DNA of 64,000 bases from Paralvinella palmiformis (lineage: Eukaryota > Annelida > Polychaeta > Terebellida > Alvinellidae). Positions 11,661-22,785 of this stretch are shown here, one piece after another; within the stretch, counting starts at the first letter, position 1; each line of letters opens with the position of its first letter. Below the pieces are notes generated by a model. It did not search any database. It was not told the origin of the DNA and was given only the letters and a program-made list of their open reading frames with translations. The DNA is taken from positions 1-64,000 of the forward strand of contig JAODUP010000411.1 in NCBI GenBank assembly GCA_025642065.1, written 5' to 3'. A program made the position numbers and the translations under genes.

Positions 11661-12000
11661 AACATAGAGCGGATCTGTGGGATGCTGTAGAGGGGGTGGA
11701 TTTCCTCAAGTAGTAAGTGGTTTAGCTAATGACAAACATTCAAGGTGTCATCGTGGTACTATAAACATTAGTTAATGAAATCTACAATAACACGGTACCG
11801 ATGTGTCACCGAGACACAGAACATGACACACTCGGGATACCTTCCCTCCGCATAATGGACACCATTTTATAGAGGTACGTATCAGGAATTATTCATAATG
11901 GGAACGTTTTGTTCTTGTACCGAAGACTGGCAACTATGAGTTAATGGCATTAGTGTGTAGAGAATAGGAAATACGGGGGGGGGGTGAGGTATATAGGTAG

Positions 12001-12053
12001 GAGGTAGAGAGACGGACACACACACAAGCACGCACACACAAAGAAATGCACGC

Positions 12054-12091
<38 letters not shown>

Positions 12092-12135
12092 ATAGATAGA
12101 TAGATAGATAGAAAGATAGATAGATAGATTGGCGA
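12001..12135. repeat. (AC)n, (TA)n, (TAGA)n compound array
   Basis: Imperfect AC, pure TA at 12054-12087, then GATA tetramers to 12130. The same TA-then-GATA order occurs at 904-1034 and 21915-21984. Confidence 0.95.
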
Positions 12136-12167
12136 AGGAATAAATCAAGCAGAACGGTAAACATACG

Positions 12168-12368
12168 TAGTGAGTGAGTGAGTGAGTGAGTGAGTGAGTG
12201 AGTGAGTGAGTGAGTGAGTGAGTGAGTGAGTGAGTGAGTGAGTGAGTGAGTCAGTCAGTCAGTCAGTCAGTCAGTCAGTCAGTTAGTCAGTTAGTATTCC
12301 AGTCAGTCAGTCAGTCAGTCAACGAGATAAAGTGAGAGAAGAGGAAGAGATGAGAGAGAGAGAGAGAG

Positions 12369-12405
<37 letters not shown>
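12168..12405. repeat. (GTGA)n(GTCA)n(GA)n(TG)n compound array
   Basis: GTGA 12168-12250, GTCA 12251-12320 with breaks, GA-rich, then (GA)n and (TG)n 12353-12403. The TG tract runs directly into dispersed repeat copy C. Confidence 0.95.
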
Positions 12406-12406
<1 letters not shown>

Positions 12407-12408
<2 letters not shown>

Positions 12409-12475
12409 AGCTGTGTATAATAAGGCATAGGCACAGAGAATCTCGAACCGTGAATTCAAACTCTGGACATTTCTT
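12407..12475 (+). repeat. Dispersed repeat, copy C (truncated)
   Basis: Nearly identical to copy B for about 65 bp from TTTAGCTGTGTATAATAAGG through CTCTGGAC, then replaced by GTGTGAGAGA and a (GA)n tract (12503-12545). The near identity of B and C suggests recent copying relative to the other members. Confidence 0.8.
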
Positions 12476-12497
12476 CTTGTGTGTGAGAGAATGTGTA

Positions 12498-12547
<50 letters not shown>

Positions 12548-12879
12548 ATCTATCCAAACGTAACCATCTAGCCAGCTCTCCAATTTAAATATGGCCATTA
12601 CGTCTCTCGGTTTAAATTATTCACAATGACAGATCGTCTCGCTGATGACTAAAGAACATCCCAGCTAACATGTCGACCGTCTCTCAGTGCTCTCAACGAA
12701 ATATGAACACAAATTTAATTTCGCCGAGTCAGTGGTTTCCCCCTCCCCCGAGTTCCCCTTCTGTATCCAGCCCCTTCTTCCTCCTCCGCCACTCCCACCC
12801 CCCTGTACTCCACCTTCCTTTCTAACACCTTTAACATCGACGCTCCCGACCGAACACTCTACGTGTTCCGTCTGCCAAA

Positions 12880-13200
12880 GCGCAGACCGGAAACGGAAGT
12901 CGGCCGCTTATTTCTCCGAATTAGAAATATCGTGACGCCATTTCGGAGCGCCGACCATAGACAGCTCGTGATTGGCTGGCGGGGTGATTGACGTCATACG
13001 GCGGCGCCGCTCATCCGTCTCCGCCGGACGTCGGCTGGTCGTAAGTCACGTGACGTTCGGTTCGTCGGCGTCCATTTTGAATTACGGGCGCGGAGCCGAT
13101 CGCAGCGCCGCGGCGGAAGCGAACGTAATCACGCGATGCGACGTCACGCGACAGCGGGCGTCTTCACGTGACGTCGCCGCGCGGCTTCGAACAAATCGCG
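12880..13200. promoter_or_regulatory. CpG-rich promoter-like island
   Basis: A dense CpG stretch holding ETS-type CGGAAGT (12894-12900), an inverted CCAAT box GATTGGCT (12970-12977), CRE TGACGTCA (12989-12996), two TCACGTGA E-boxes (13046-13053, 13164-13171) and YY1-like GCCATTT/TCCATTTT words. This set is typical of TATA-less housekeeping promoters in animals. No downstream exon can be identified on either strand within 1 kb, so promoter activity, direction and target are unknown. Confidence 0.5.
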
Positions 13201-13704
13201 CGAACAAAGAAACGGAAAGAGAAACCCGGATGATGAATACAGCAAATTGTGTTTAACTTCAACTTCACCGTCTTAGACTCTGTTTTATCCAACACTTTAC
13301 GTATCAACTCGTGTGTCTTTATTAATGAAATGAAATGTGTTGAGATGGAAAAAAAATAAACAACAACGAATTCAATCATATTCAAGGTCGAATCACACAC
13401 CCCCCCTCCTTCGATTTATACACGCGTTATTCTATTTGAAGTATACAGTTAATCCTCAGTTATCGGTCACCCATGTTAAACGGTCCCCTGACTATTCCGG
13501 CCGATCCATATAAGCTGTTGTTTGTCATATTTGTCGTTGTTTTTTGTTGCTGTTTTTATTGTTGTTGCTATTGTTGTTGTTATTGTTGTTTAGACTGAGA
13601 GTTTTGATCGATGGCAAAGGAGGAGCCATGACTTCTTCAGATCGAATATTAATTAATTAATAGAATTCGACTACAATGGTTCAGATTAAATAGGTTTCAC
13701 TGTA

Positions 13705-13707
<3 letters not shown>

Positions 13708-13750
<43 letters not shown>
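13708..13750. repeat. (CT)n microsatellite
   Basis: About 43 bp of CT dinucleotides. Confidence 0.95.
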
Positions 13751-13754
<4 letters not shown>

Positions 13755-13934
13755 CAATAACCACGTGACTGTCTGACGATGACCCGATTTCCATCTGAAT
13801 GGCAGTCGTTTGTCTTAAGAAAGGTGCTTTAAACTGGAACAAAGGCTATAGTCGATGACAGAAAGCGACACCTGGAGGAGATGCTCCCTCTGTCTCCGGT
13901 GAAGAGCTGACAAAGGGCAGATGAGCACGATATC

Positions 13935-14012
13935 TCCGGCGTCTCGTGGTTGCCAAGTGTTAAGGTGGTGGGTTAGAAGACGGGTGGTCGCCGTTTCGAA
14001 TCCACCGACCAA
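13935..14012 (+). mobile_element. SINE head relic (possible)
   Basis: TGGTTGCCAAGTGTTAAGG-type box A region and TTTCGAATCC box B followed by ACCGACC. Spacing fits a Pol III head; the tail is not recognised. Confidence 0.45.
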
Positions 14013-14549
14013 TACAGTTGACGGTCTTGGATTAGTGTGTGGATTAGTTTATGTATGAGTGTGGACTATGCGCCAATTACTGGCAGCTAGAGATTGTATA
14101 CTACATGGAGCATTGAGCATGTGCAGGATTATACAGGTATGTAAAAATTATACCAGGGCACGAAGTATCATAGGTGTTCAAAGAAACTCAAACCTTCTGC
14201 TGGATGTAAATTCCTTAAAGAAATCAACCAAATCAATCAGTCAACCGATCATTACCACGATAGATCAAATATTCCAGGACACAAACAGGACAACAAATCG
14301 AGCCTCACTTGCCGAGGTTTTGGTGATGGAATTCCCGCAGGGGAAAACCCAAATGACCTGCTTCCATTTGATATGGGATCTTAGACAGCGACCAATCCTC
14401 TGAGAATTCCTTCCGCATCTTTCCTTTCTATTCCTCTGAGATAGCATCGATTATTTACAATAAACGCAAACGAGCACAGTACGCGAATCCACGGGTGCGC
14501 GCGCGCGCACGTACGCACGCATACACACATATGCACACACGAGTTTGGT

Positions 14550-14753
14550 TCAGGGTCTATAATCGGTACGATGTGTCCTCTTGCATGTCGTAAAAGGTCA
14601 CTAAAAGGAGACGGCACTAAATGACCTTTTCCCTAATGCATCGTTTAACCTCACTTACTCTGTGACACAATCACTCACCTCACTCAATCACTCACTCAAT
14701 CACTCACTCACTCACTCACTCCTCACTCACTCACTCACTCACTCACTCACTCA
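14550..14753 (+). mobile_element. SINE 3' tail fragment running into (ACTC)n
   Basis: GCATGTCGTAAAAGGTCACT and GGCACTAAATGACC words, then a gradual passage through CACTTACTC into pure CACTCACT. A related GTAAAAAGGTCA...CACTAAATGGCC stretch is at 35091-35130. I recall a similar 'TGTCGTAA.AGG' tail ending in ACTC repeats from gastropod SINEs; this is memory and was not searched. Confidence 0.55.
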
Positions 14754-15104
14754 GTAATTTGGTGGAGATAAGCAATGGTTCGTGCCGTATAACGGCATTG
14801 CACTTTGATGTCATCCGTATAAGTGTGTGTTATCATTGTTATCGTTGTTATCGTTGTTGTTGTTGTTGTCGTTGGTGTCCAATATTGAGATTATATTCAG
14901 CTGGTCGTAAAACTTATTAAGAATCAATCCGACAAAAGGTAATTAAGTACACTACCAACAGCCAGAACAAGATATCGCAAGGTCTATCTATCGTAATCGA
15001 ATGCCGTCAATAACATACCTGTAAATATAAAAGACATATATTTATTTCCGGTTTCTATTCTAAAACTTCGTACGTCGCAGTTTCCCATCAAACACACGAC
15101 GACC

Positions 15105-15497
15105 TTGCCGTTATTCTATGGACTCAAAGCATCCCCCAATCGCCATGTTGACAACACCATGGTGCATCACCTAATCGAAATGGTGCCATTTTTATTTGTT
15201 TTGTTTTTTATAATGGGAGTAGAAGAAGATTTAGACATCGTCGACGAAAGGTTCGGATGTTTACATAACGAAGTGTTTACGTTGCGCAATGTTAGCCGTA
15301 TACCAGAAGAGGACAAATATTATTTAAATACATTTTTTGTCGGTCAATATCTTTATCAGAATGTTTCTAGTAACAAAACCTTGTTTAGCATTATCAGTCA
15401 CTCTGTCACTCATATCTCGGGAGTTATATATAAAATAATGCGTGTTTTTGAGGGTAGAAACGTCGTCACGGGCTCGTGTTTACACGGATCACTTTGA
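15105..15497 (+). CDS. Hypothetical small protein (weak candidate)
   Basis: A 130-residue frame of normal complexity in a non-repetitive stretch. I recognise no family. Starting at the internal Met at 15159, the protein opens with a short polar stretch then a hydrophobic segment (VPFLFVLFFIMG), which looks like a signal peptide or membrane anchor, followed by an acidic stretch (EEDLDIVDE) and about 80 residues with one NVS and one NKT sequon. Two Cys residues are present in the mature part. No intron signal is obvious, and there is no clear TATA box or poly(A) context. The weak donor-like GTAGAA near 15455 could mean that this is one exon of a larger gene. Chance is a serious alternative in a 64-kb AT-rich window. 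Confidence 0.15.
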   Translation: MPLFYGLKASPNRHVDNTMVHHLIEMVPFLFVLFFIMGVEEDLDIVDERFGCLHNEVFTLRNVSRIPEEDKYYLNTFFVGQYLYQNVSSNKTLFSIISHSVTHISGVIYKIMRVFEGRNVVTGSCLHGSL

Positions 15498-15499
15498 GC

Positions 15500-16280
15500 C
15501 GGCTACCACGTGGCTAATGAGTGGCAAAACTATTGTAAAGCGAACTCGTCTTGATGACGTCAGTACACAACTGTGTCGCCGGAACTTGCCGAGTAAAAAC
15601 GCGTACAACCGAATATTCATGAGGATGCGTTATATAGGCACCCGATTGCCGTTCGTGATCCGATGAATAGCCCACTACGTCAGATTGTTCACTAATTAGA
15701 CACGTTAGTTCGGCATTTAGAAGCAGCCGATGACATGACAGTTCAGTCCATGCCAGTTGGTCTAATTCGTCGATATCTAGACACCAGTGTCTACCCGGTT
15801 TTGGTGACGTCGGGGCCGTTTAGGTGTCATCTCGCTGTCCTATATGACATCCAAGGCCCTTGGGTGATAGCTATACGATCCGGATGCCAATTAGAAGGCC
15901 GCTAAGAAGACACGGATGCCCCTTTTGGTGACATCAACGTGCCATCGGGGACGCCGGCAGCCCATTGGGTATTTATGGGTCGCATAAATATCCCCCCTTC
16001 CCCCCCCCCCCCCCAACCACCACCGCCACCACCATTAGAAAATATAATGACCACCCGAAGTGAGTGTTATATATGGGTGGTACACCGATTCGGATGATAA
16101 CTGGACAGCTTGCCCAGCACACCTCAGTGCCCACCGTGCTAGCAATGGGCTGATTTCATATACCACACCACTCGGTAGACGCATGTACTGTAGTATACAG
16201 TGCTACCCGGCACATGAGACTATTCTTGGGTGGGGTAGGGGGGGGGGGCTCTTTAAGGCGGTCCATGCATAAAGAACGTC
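15500..16280. other. Non-repetitive island with CRE and poly-C tract
   Basis: TGACGTCA at 15555-15562, an ATATTCATGAG POU-like word near 15613, many GATGCC/GACATC words and a C run of about 14 at 15998-16013. No coding frame recognised. Confidence 0.3.
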
Positions 16281-16284
16281 CAGG

Positions 16285-16600
16285 CCTCTGCCTCTCCACA
16301 GCCGAATTGGCAGCGTCCTACGCTACAAACACCTCAAGCGTGGGTTCGAATCCCCTTGGGTTACCGTTGATTGTGAGATGTTCTATCTGATCCAGTAATT
16401 TCCCACGAGAGTCGCCCTCCGAAACAGTTCAGTCCAGCGCCAAGGCTAAATATAAACCACACACTCACTCACTCACTCACTCACTTATATACTTACTCAC
16501 TCGCTCGCTCGTACGCTAGCTCGCTTGCTTACTCAATCAATTAGTCAATCACCCACTCACGCACTCAATCAATCACTCACACTCACTCAATCTCAGGCGA
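16285..16600 (+). mobile_element. tRNA-derived SINE with (ACTC)n tail
   Basis: GCCGAATTGGCAGCGTC head, a perfect box B GGTTCGAATCCCC, then an unrelated body (GTGAGATGTTCTATCTGA, TCCAGCGCCAAGGCTAAAT) passing directly into CACACACTC and (ACTC)n from about 16458. The tail carries GCTC and AATC variants to 16600. This copy best shows how SINE ends merge into the tetranucleotide arrays of the window. Confidence 0.7.
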
Positions 16601-16704
16601 CACTATGTCCCGGTGTTTCTCCCGGATGTTTATGATAAAAATGCGTGCAGCACTGTAAGTGCTTTTTTAGATCGATTGGTCAAATGACAACAAAAATAAT
16701 ACAC

Positions 16705-16705
<1 letters not shown>

Positions 16706-16757
<52 letters not shown>
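16706..16757. repeat. (ATA)n microsatellite
   Basis: About 17 pure AAT/ATA triplets. A minus frame reads it as poly-Tyr and is spurious. Confidence 0.95.
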
Positions 16758-16758
<1 letters not shown>

Positions 16759-16859
16759 TTGATGGTGAATGTGATGTAGAAGTGTTCCTACACCAGGGGG
16801 CGCCATTTCCGCCGGTTGTACCACAATACTACAGTACGAGGTACTTATGAAAATGAGCT

Positions 16860-17340
16860 AAAGCTTTCGAAAGCTGGCTATTATTTTACTCGCCCGCTTC
16901 CCTATAGCGGTCGGCCGTATAACAGAGTTCCCTCTGTAGTGGTCGCTAATTAAGCTCAGGGCTCGCGAGCAGGCACGTACGCGGTGTGCCTCGGTCGGTC
17001 CTTATCCCGCCACTAACTATGTCTACAGGCTAGAGATAGATAGAGAGAGAGGGGGGGGGGACGACGAGGCGAGACCCCGCAGAATGGCCCCGCTGATTGC
17101 CTAATCTAGACATACGTAGTTCGGGGGAGCCACTAACCGTCGATTGCCTTGATCAAAAGCTCATTGTACCCCAGGCGCCATCTGCCGGTCGACATCGAAG
17201 TGGCCAACGCCGGGCCACGAATGATGGCACCGGAGAGACGTGATTTGGGCACGTTGAGCGCATTCTGAACCACGCCGCCCAGCTCTAACGCATTTCATAC
17301 ACGGAAGCGAGTACAAGCTAGTACACACGCGTGCACGCAC
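16860..17340. other. Unassigned GC-moderate sequence
   Basis: Includes a short GA/G run near 17040-17060 and otherwise single-copy-looking DNA without coding signal. Confidence 0.3.
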
Positions 17341-17625
17341 ATGTTACGTATTAGTAAGTATCGAATAGACTCTAGCAGCATAATATAGTTGAATTATTCA
17401 GATAAAGTAATCCCAGTTTTTGATTCTCTGTGAGGGAGTCTTTTACTCCGGCTCAAAAACACACTTACAAAGACATAAATGTATATACACAAACACGCAC
17501 CCATGTATATCATGGATACTTTACTTTATATACGTCTTAGTTGGAGAAAAAAAAACGCTAGATTCTGTCAGATTGTCAAAATATTGTAATAATGACATAT
17601 GATTCTGCCTCACAGTTGAATTCGG

Positions 17626-17778
17626 CCCACAGACACATAAACAGACACATAAATAGACACAGACATATGAACAGACATAGGCACAAAAAGAGGAACAGAC
17701 ACATAGCAGACATAGACATAGACATAGACACAGACACATGAACAGGCACAGAAACAGACACAGAAAGAGATACAGACA
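17626..17778 (+). repeat. Degenerate hexanucleotide repeat (ACAGAC/ACATAA)n
   Basis: CAGACACATAAA and CATAGA words in tandem with drift; the most regular part is CATAGACATAGACATAGA near 17708-17735. Confidence 0.85.
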
Positions 17779-17799
17779 CGTGACCAGTCTCCGGATAGT

Positions 17800-18930
17800 C
17801 AGCGTGCCGCCATATTAACGACACACCGGAACCGGAATTCGGAAGGGATTGCGCGTCCAGAATGTAAAAGCGATCCAGTGCGCGTCCATCACGGAAATCG
17901 TATCCGGACACGGGTTTCTCCTCCGCCCCATTACAGCCCGTCCCCATTCATCCACACTTCACCCCGCTCCACCCCATCTAACCTCGCCATTTCCGATCCG
18001 CATTCGGAACATACCCACAGTCGACGGCGGCGCCATAAGGCAACAGGTCATCGGGGGTCAGCGAGGTCAGTAGAGACTTCGATGGAATAAAAGGACAACG
18101 GGAGATGACGTTTCGGTAAAGAGAGCTCCACCCTCCCCCCGCCGACGCGTCGGTCTATATATAGTCGTCCAGGGGATAACCCCGCGAATTGAACGGCGAC
18201 AGTTCGAATTATATGTGGAAAATTGAGCGAGCGTCGACGGTCTAGATGTCGGGGCGTTCGACGTTCGACGTCGACGTCGACGTGATCGAGTTGGCTCTAA
18301 GTCGACGGACGAAATGGAGTTGATTTGATTAGATCGACGTCCCTCGGAAACATTCCGCCGACTCATACATTATAGAGAAGCGTCGAGATCCCAGCGCAAT
18401 ATAGCTGGCTCGGTTCGCATCAATCTAATGGCTGGATGACCGAACATCACTACCACCGACACACATACACCCACCACCCACACATCCACCCACCCACAGC
18501 CGGCCACCGGGGTCGCCGCCACCCGCCTCCCCCGGCACCCCGCACCCATCCTAGCGGGCTCCCTCCCGTCTGATAATTCGAATATTCCCGAGCTCGGACG
18601 AGCGTCCCGAGGGAGACTTTTCGGTAAGGATAGCAGCCATTCGGCTATCATCCGGATCAAAGTGATGTGAAATAGACCGTTTGGTCACGCATCACTTGGT
18701 TTGGTTTACACGGTCTGGTAAAGCTGCTCGAGTCGAGAGTATCGCTGGTACTGGCTTCTCACGGAGTCACCGTGCTATCCGGGGTCGATCTCGGCTCATC
18801 GGGAGGCATGTCGGTCCCCGTCGCGCGGGCACGCAATGCGACCCTGCGTTCGGCGATCAATCACGTGACGACAGCGGCCGAGGGGGGTAAGCCAATTCGC
18901 CGATATCGGAGTCGGTTGACGGCGTTATGC
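17800..18930. other. GC-rich non-repetitive island
   Basis: CpG-rich DNA with a hexamer run of CGACGT at about 18259-18283 and TCACGTGA at 18861-18868. Several medium open frames exist on both strands, as expected in GC-rich DNA, with no recognisable domain. Candidate regulatory region or unrecognised fast-evolving exon. Confidence 0.3.
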
Positions 18931-18934
18931 GGCG

Positions 18935-19015
18935 AATAAAGCCGACCGCGACGGGTGGTCGGCGGTATCGAACCTGGACGTCGGTGGTTTATTGTGTCTG
19001 CGCTCTACTCCGATT
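18935..19015 (-). mobile_element. tRNA-like SINE head (possible)
   Basis: On minus: GGAGTAGAGCGCAGACAC (box A region) and AGGTTCGATACCGCC (box B). Confidence 0.4.
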
Positions 19016-19102
19016 CGTAACTAAGCTGGGAAGGTCGGAGTCAATATGGAGTAAATATCGACACACCGACAGACAGACACGCGCAGACTGAAAGACAGGC
19101 AG

Positions 19103-19133
<31 letters not shown>
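19103..19133. repeat. (AC)n microsatellite
   Basis: About 31 bp of AC. Confidence 0.95.
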
Positions 19134-19135
<2 letters not shown>

Positions 19136-19144
19136 GCTCGATGT

Positions 19145-19315
19145 TTTACGGACACTTTTGTGCACATGTTAGGCTAAATGGACCGAGCGACTTCCAAAGG
19201 TAATGGAGAGAAGTCAAAGATGAAACACCCTTCAGAAATGCCAACGACGAGATTCGAACTCAGGTGGTAGTGATTTGTGATCCAACGCGCTAGCTGTTAG
19301 AACACGGAGGCACAC
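19145..19315 (-). mobile_element. tRNA-derived SINE, near full length, reverse
   Basis: On minus it begins GCCTCCGTGTTCTAACAGCT, has the GGATCACAAATCACTACCACC block and box B GAGTTCGAATCTC, then GGTGTTTCATCTTTGACTTC, a CATTACCTTTGGAAG block, GCTCGGTCCATTTAGCC and a GTGCACAAAAGTGTCC end. Same family as 8896-9069, with the same ordered tail. Confidence 0.85.
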
Positions 19316-19317
19316 AG

Positions 19318-19440
19318 ACACATGCACAAACACACGCACACAAACAAACACTCACACAAACACACATAAATACGCGCGCACGCACGCACGCATGCACACA
19401 TACACACACGCGCGCGCGCGCGCGCAAACAGACATACGCT
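19318..19440. repeat. AC/ACGC-rich tract with (CG)n
   Basis: CACACAAACA and ACGCACGC words, then a pure CGCGCGCGCG run near 19412-19425 (alternating purine-pyrimidine, Z-DNA prone). Confidence 0.85.
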
Positions 19441-19563
19441 TAGGGAGAGGGGGGTGTTGCACAGGCGACAAACGATGTTTAAGTCCATAAACAAGAAGCC
19501 TCACCACAATAAACACAAGTTGCCCACAATAAAACCATTAACCCTCAAACATCGCTCAGTATG

Positions 19564-19618
19564 ATCACGTGGTCCCTTATCACGTGGTGTTATCACGTCC
19601 GGCCGCCTTTATCACGTG
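19564..19618 (+). promoter_or_regulatory. Cluster of four ATCACGT E-box-like sites
   Basis: ATCACGTG at 19564, 19579 and 19611 and ATCACGTC at 19592, all the same way round within 55 bp. Candidate bHLH-Zip cluster, or a small degenerate tandem repeat. Confidence 0.45.
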
Positions 19619-20104
19619 TTATCGCCGCCCTAGCGGCCGCTATGGGGCGTTGCATTTAGCAGGCCGAACATGTCTCTTTACTGGCACATCACTGACTAAT
19701 TGCTAAATGTAATTATCGTGAAAACATCTCTAATAATCAATCAATAATTCATGCCCCTCTCTGTAGTCCATCCGGGATCCTACCCCGAGTACCACCCCCT
19801 CCCCTCTTCATTGTCTCCTCCATATTGTCACCGCGACAATATTCCTCCGCCATTATCGAGTGCACTATATTAATGGAATCGGAATTAATAACACGTGTCT
19901 AGCTGCTTAGATCAGTGTGTGTGTGTGTGTGTTCGCCCGCGCTCTCAGGGGTGTGGATGGAATAATCCCCCCCCCCCCTCTTCATGAACGGCATACACTC
20001 ACTACAGTTGCGTATGTGTGTGCACAGGGAGGGAGTGTGGTGTAGCGGGTGCGCGTCTATGCGCGGGCGAGTGAATGCGAGCGTGCGTATCTACGCGTGC
20101 GCGT

Positions 20105-20215
20105 TGTAGCAGCGGGATGAAAAGACGCCAACACGAACAATCGGGATCCGTGAAGAAGTAGAACATCCGGACGATTCATCAGGAAACTCAATCCGGCAAA
20201 AAGCCACATACAGAG
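20105..20215 (+). repeat. Dispersed repeat, copy D (diverged)
   Basis: GATGAAAAGACGCCAACACG start, a CATCCGGACGATTCATCAGG block shared with the piece near 177, then AAACTCAATCCGGCA. Preceded by GT/GC-rich sequence as in copies B, C, E and F. Confidence 0.45.
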
Positions 20216-20662
20216 ACGTGAAGTGTCGTTGCGCATCAAGAAGGTGTCCAAAAAGCGAATGATCTGAGAGTAACACATCCATCTCGCAAAATGGCGGCTC
20301 TGGGGGGGGGGGTGTTATCTCGGTTTACTACTTAACCGGCTGTCTTTATAACTATCCATTAATTGTCGCACGTTAAATGACTCATCGGGTTCTAATCAGG
20401 CTAATATGGTCAGGATTCTTGGAGTATTTGGTTCCCGTCGACGTCCAGCAACATTAGTATCCGAACCGAGGCAGGTCCGACTGCGGCACGCTCCGGATGA
20501 GCTAGAGCGACGTGCCGCCGTCGAGCATCCTGGATACTGTCGCCCTTCAGCGAGTGAGTAGACCGAAAGCGAGGTGTGCTCTTAATAGAATCTCACCAAT
20601 AATCTGTTTATAATCGACTTGAGCGCGCGGCGTAGCTAAAAACAAGCGCGTAAAATGGCTTT

Positions 20663-20822
20663 GTGTGTGTGTGTGTGTGTGTGGTGAAATGGAGAAATGT
20701 GAAGTGTTACTGTTTTTCAGTTGTGCACACGGTTGGCTAATGTGTCTAGCGAAATCCAAAGGCAACGAAGCGAAGTGAATGAAACACTCTTCGGACAGTT
20801 TGTGTGTGTGTGTGTGTGTGTG
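20663..20822 (-). mobile_element. SINE tail fragment between two GT tracts
   Basis: GT tracts at 20663-20682 and 20800-20822 flank a minus-strand SINE tail (GTTTCATTCACTTCGCTTCG, CCTTTGGATTTCGC, GTGTGCACAACTG on minus). The head is missing. Confidence 0.5.
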
Positions 20823-20824
20823 TT

Positions 20825-21700
20825 CCATCGGTCCAGCACTTGGCCGGTAACTAACACCCAGACGCACAAATAACGCCCCGTTACCGGCTACACTTCTGCC
20901 AGACATTAAGCAAATGTCTTGTTACGTGATGCAACGGCACATGGTATACATTAGACAAATTGAGAGTTACCACGTCACTAATGACACACACACACACACA
21001 CACGCTAACAAATAATTAATGACCCGCAGTGTCAGCATGTACATCACAATATTAACCGTAGCCCGGCTTTAGGTTACCTATGTAAGACCTCACCCAGTAG
21101 CAGCCTGAGGACAGTGACCCCCACCGGCACCAACTACCTCACCCCACCCAAATACCAGACAATATGGCCGACCTGCGCTAATCGAGCAATTGATGAAAAA
21201 TCTGAAGAGGGGGGTTTAGAAAACGAATACAGAAATGGCTTTTGCAATTTCCATCCCATCAAAGGACCGCAGGGTGGGGGATGTTATGGAGGAAGGGGGG
21301 GGCACCGTCTATTTGCCCCTCTGCGCCCAGCTAGGGTTACAATGCTTGTTGCTAATGGAAGAAATTAATAGGCTCCCCCGAGAAGCGGCCATATTGGCAG
21401 CTTTTCAACATGGCGGAAGGGCAAAGCGGAGCGTTGTTCTGGCTGGAAACACTGGCCGGGCTCTTCCGAGATAAATGGCGGGAATTTCTCGGCGCAGACG
21501 ATAGGATGGCACGGACATGACAGTTGTTCATCCGTTATAAGGTAATGGTCAGTTATGGGTCGGCCATTGGTAGACAGACGGCGATTGGCTGATAAGGTCA
21601 TGTGATAACGTCGGTCGATGCCATTGGCTAGAATCGATGTACCGGAAGGTGCGCGACTGTGACCTTGATACAATAACAATGGCGTTATTTATAATGAGGA
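20825..21700. other. Non-repetitive sequence with short AC tract
   Basis: AC run 20984-21002; GC-richer DNA 21110-21660 with G and C runs and GGCCATATTGG/CATGGCGG words. Short frames only, none recognised. Confidence 0.3.
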
Positions 21701-21750
21701 AATGGCAGTAAAGGGGGATTGAGGGATAAAAAGATAACTGAGGACTTTGA

Positions 21751-21845
21751 GAGTTAGAGCTAGAGTTAGAGCTAGAGGTAAAACTAGTGCGAGAGAGAGA
21801 AGGGGAGTACTTGTAGAAATACGTAGATACGCAGATATATGCACA

Positions 21846-21914
<69 letters not shown>

Positions 21915-21919
21915 TATAT

Positions 21920-21984
<65 letters not shown>
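21751..21984. repeat. (AGAGTTAGAGCT)n, (AC)n, (TAGA)n compound array
   Basis: A 12-bp repeat (about 2.5 copies, 21751-21780), pure AC of about 60 bp (21847-21911), then (TAGA)16 to 21984. Confidence 0.95.
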
Positions 21985-22068
21985 AGGTGAGAGTATACAG
22001 AGTATGTAGAAAGGAGTCTTAAATAGGTTGTTAATGGGCAGGTAGGTAAGTAGCTGGTTAGGCAAGTA

Positions 22069-22102
22069 CCGAGTGAGTGAGTGAGTGAGTGAGTGAGTGA
22101 GT
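22069..22102. repeat. (GTGA)n microsatellite
   Basis: About eight pure units. Confidence 0.95.
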
Positions 22103-22385
22103 CTTTCTTAAGCCAGTGAATACGTTGAATATTAGCCGAAGTATCATATGTTGCCTATATGTTGTGTCTCTAGTAGTGAGCAATTTGATGTAGTCAGCCA
22201 TAAGACTATACACCAGTTAGGATGTCGACTATTGACTACTGTTGACGATGTTCAATATTAGTCGTGTATTCTGGCGGCGTTCGAATGACCAGTGAGGCGT
22301 TAAGCTGGTCATTACATGTACAATGTTTACTGGTAGGAAGGAGGGGGATGTAGATAAGCATAACTCTTAGGTTAAAGATATGTGC

Positions 22386-22387
<2 letters not shown>

Positions 22388-22451
<64 letters not shown>

Positions 22452-22594
22452 GCGCGCGCGCACGTGAGCGCACACACGAGCGTGCGTTTGCGTGTTTGTG
22501 TGTTTTTGTGTGTGGGGGGAGCGTGCCTCAATCAACCTGTTAATTATTCTTTATTTACCATAGCCACTATATTTGTCATAACACTAATTTTATA

Positions 22595-22643
<49 letters not shown>
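22388..22643. repeat. (CT)n, (GC)n/(GT)n and (TA)n arrays
   Basis: CT 22388-22447 with TATCTA interruption, GCGC/CACG/GTGT words to 22515, a 70-bp unique stretch, then TA 22600-22643. Confidence 0.95.
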
Positions 22644-22645
<2 letters not shown>

Positions 22646-22752
22646 ATTCGTTTATTGAGGCACCTGTCACTCAACTGTCAAACAAGTGTCACTTAAGTTG
22701 TCCGAGTAATGATTAACGGTCCTTGTATCTGTCTAACTTCCTTTATCCCGTG

Positions 22753-22785
<33 letters not shown>

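Noticed and set aside
12972..13256. 94-codon + frame over the CpG-rich island
   Set aside because: Arg/Ala/Ser-rich product is expected from CpG-rich DNA; promoter-like motifs explain the sequence better.
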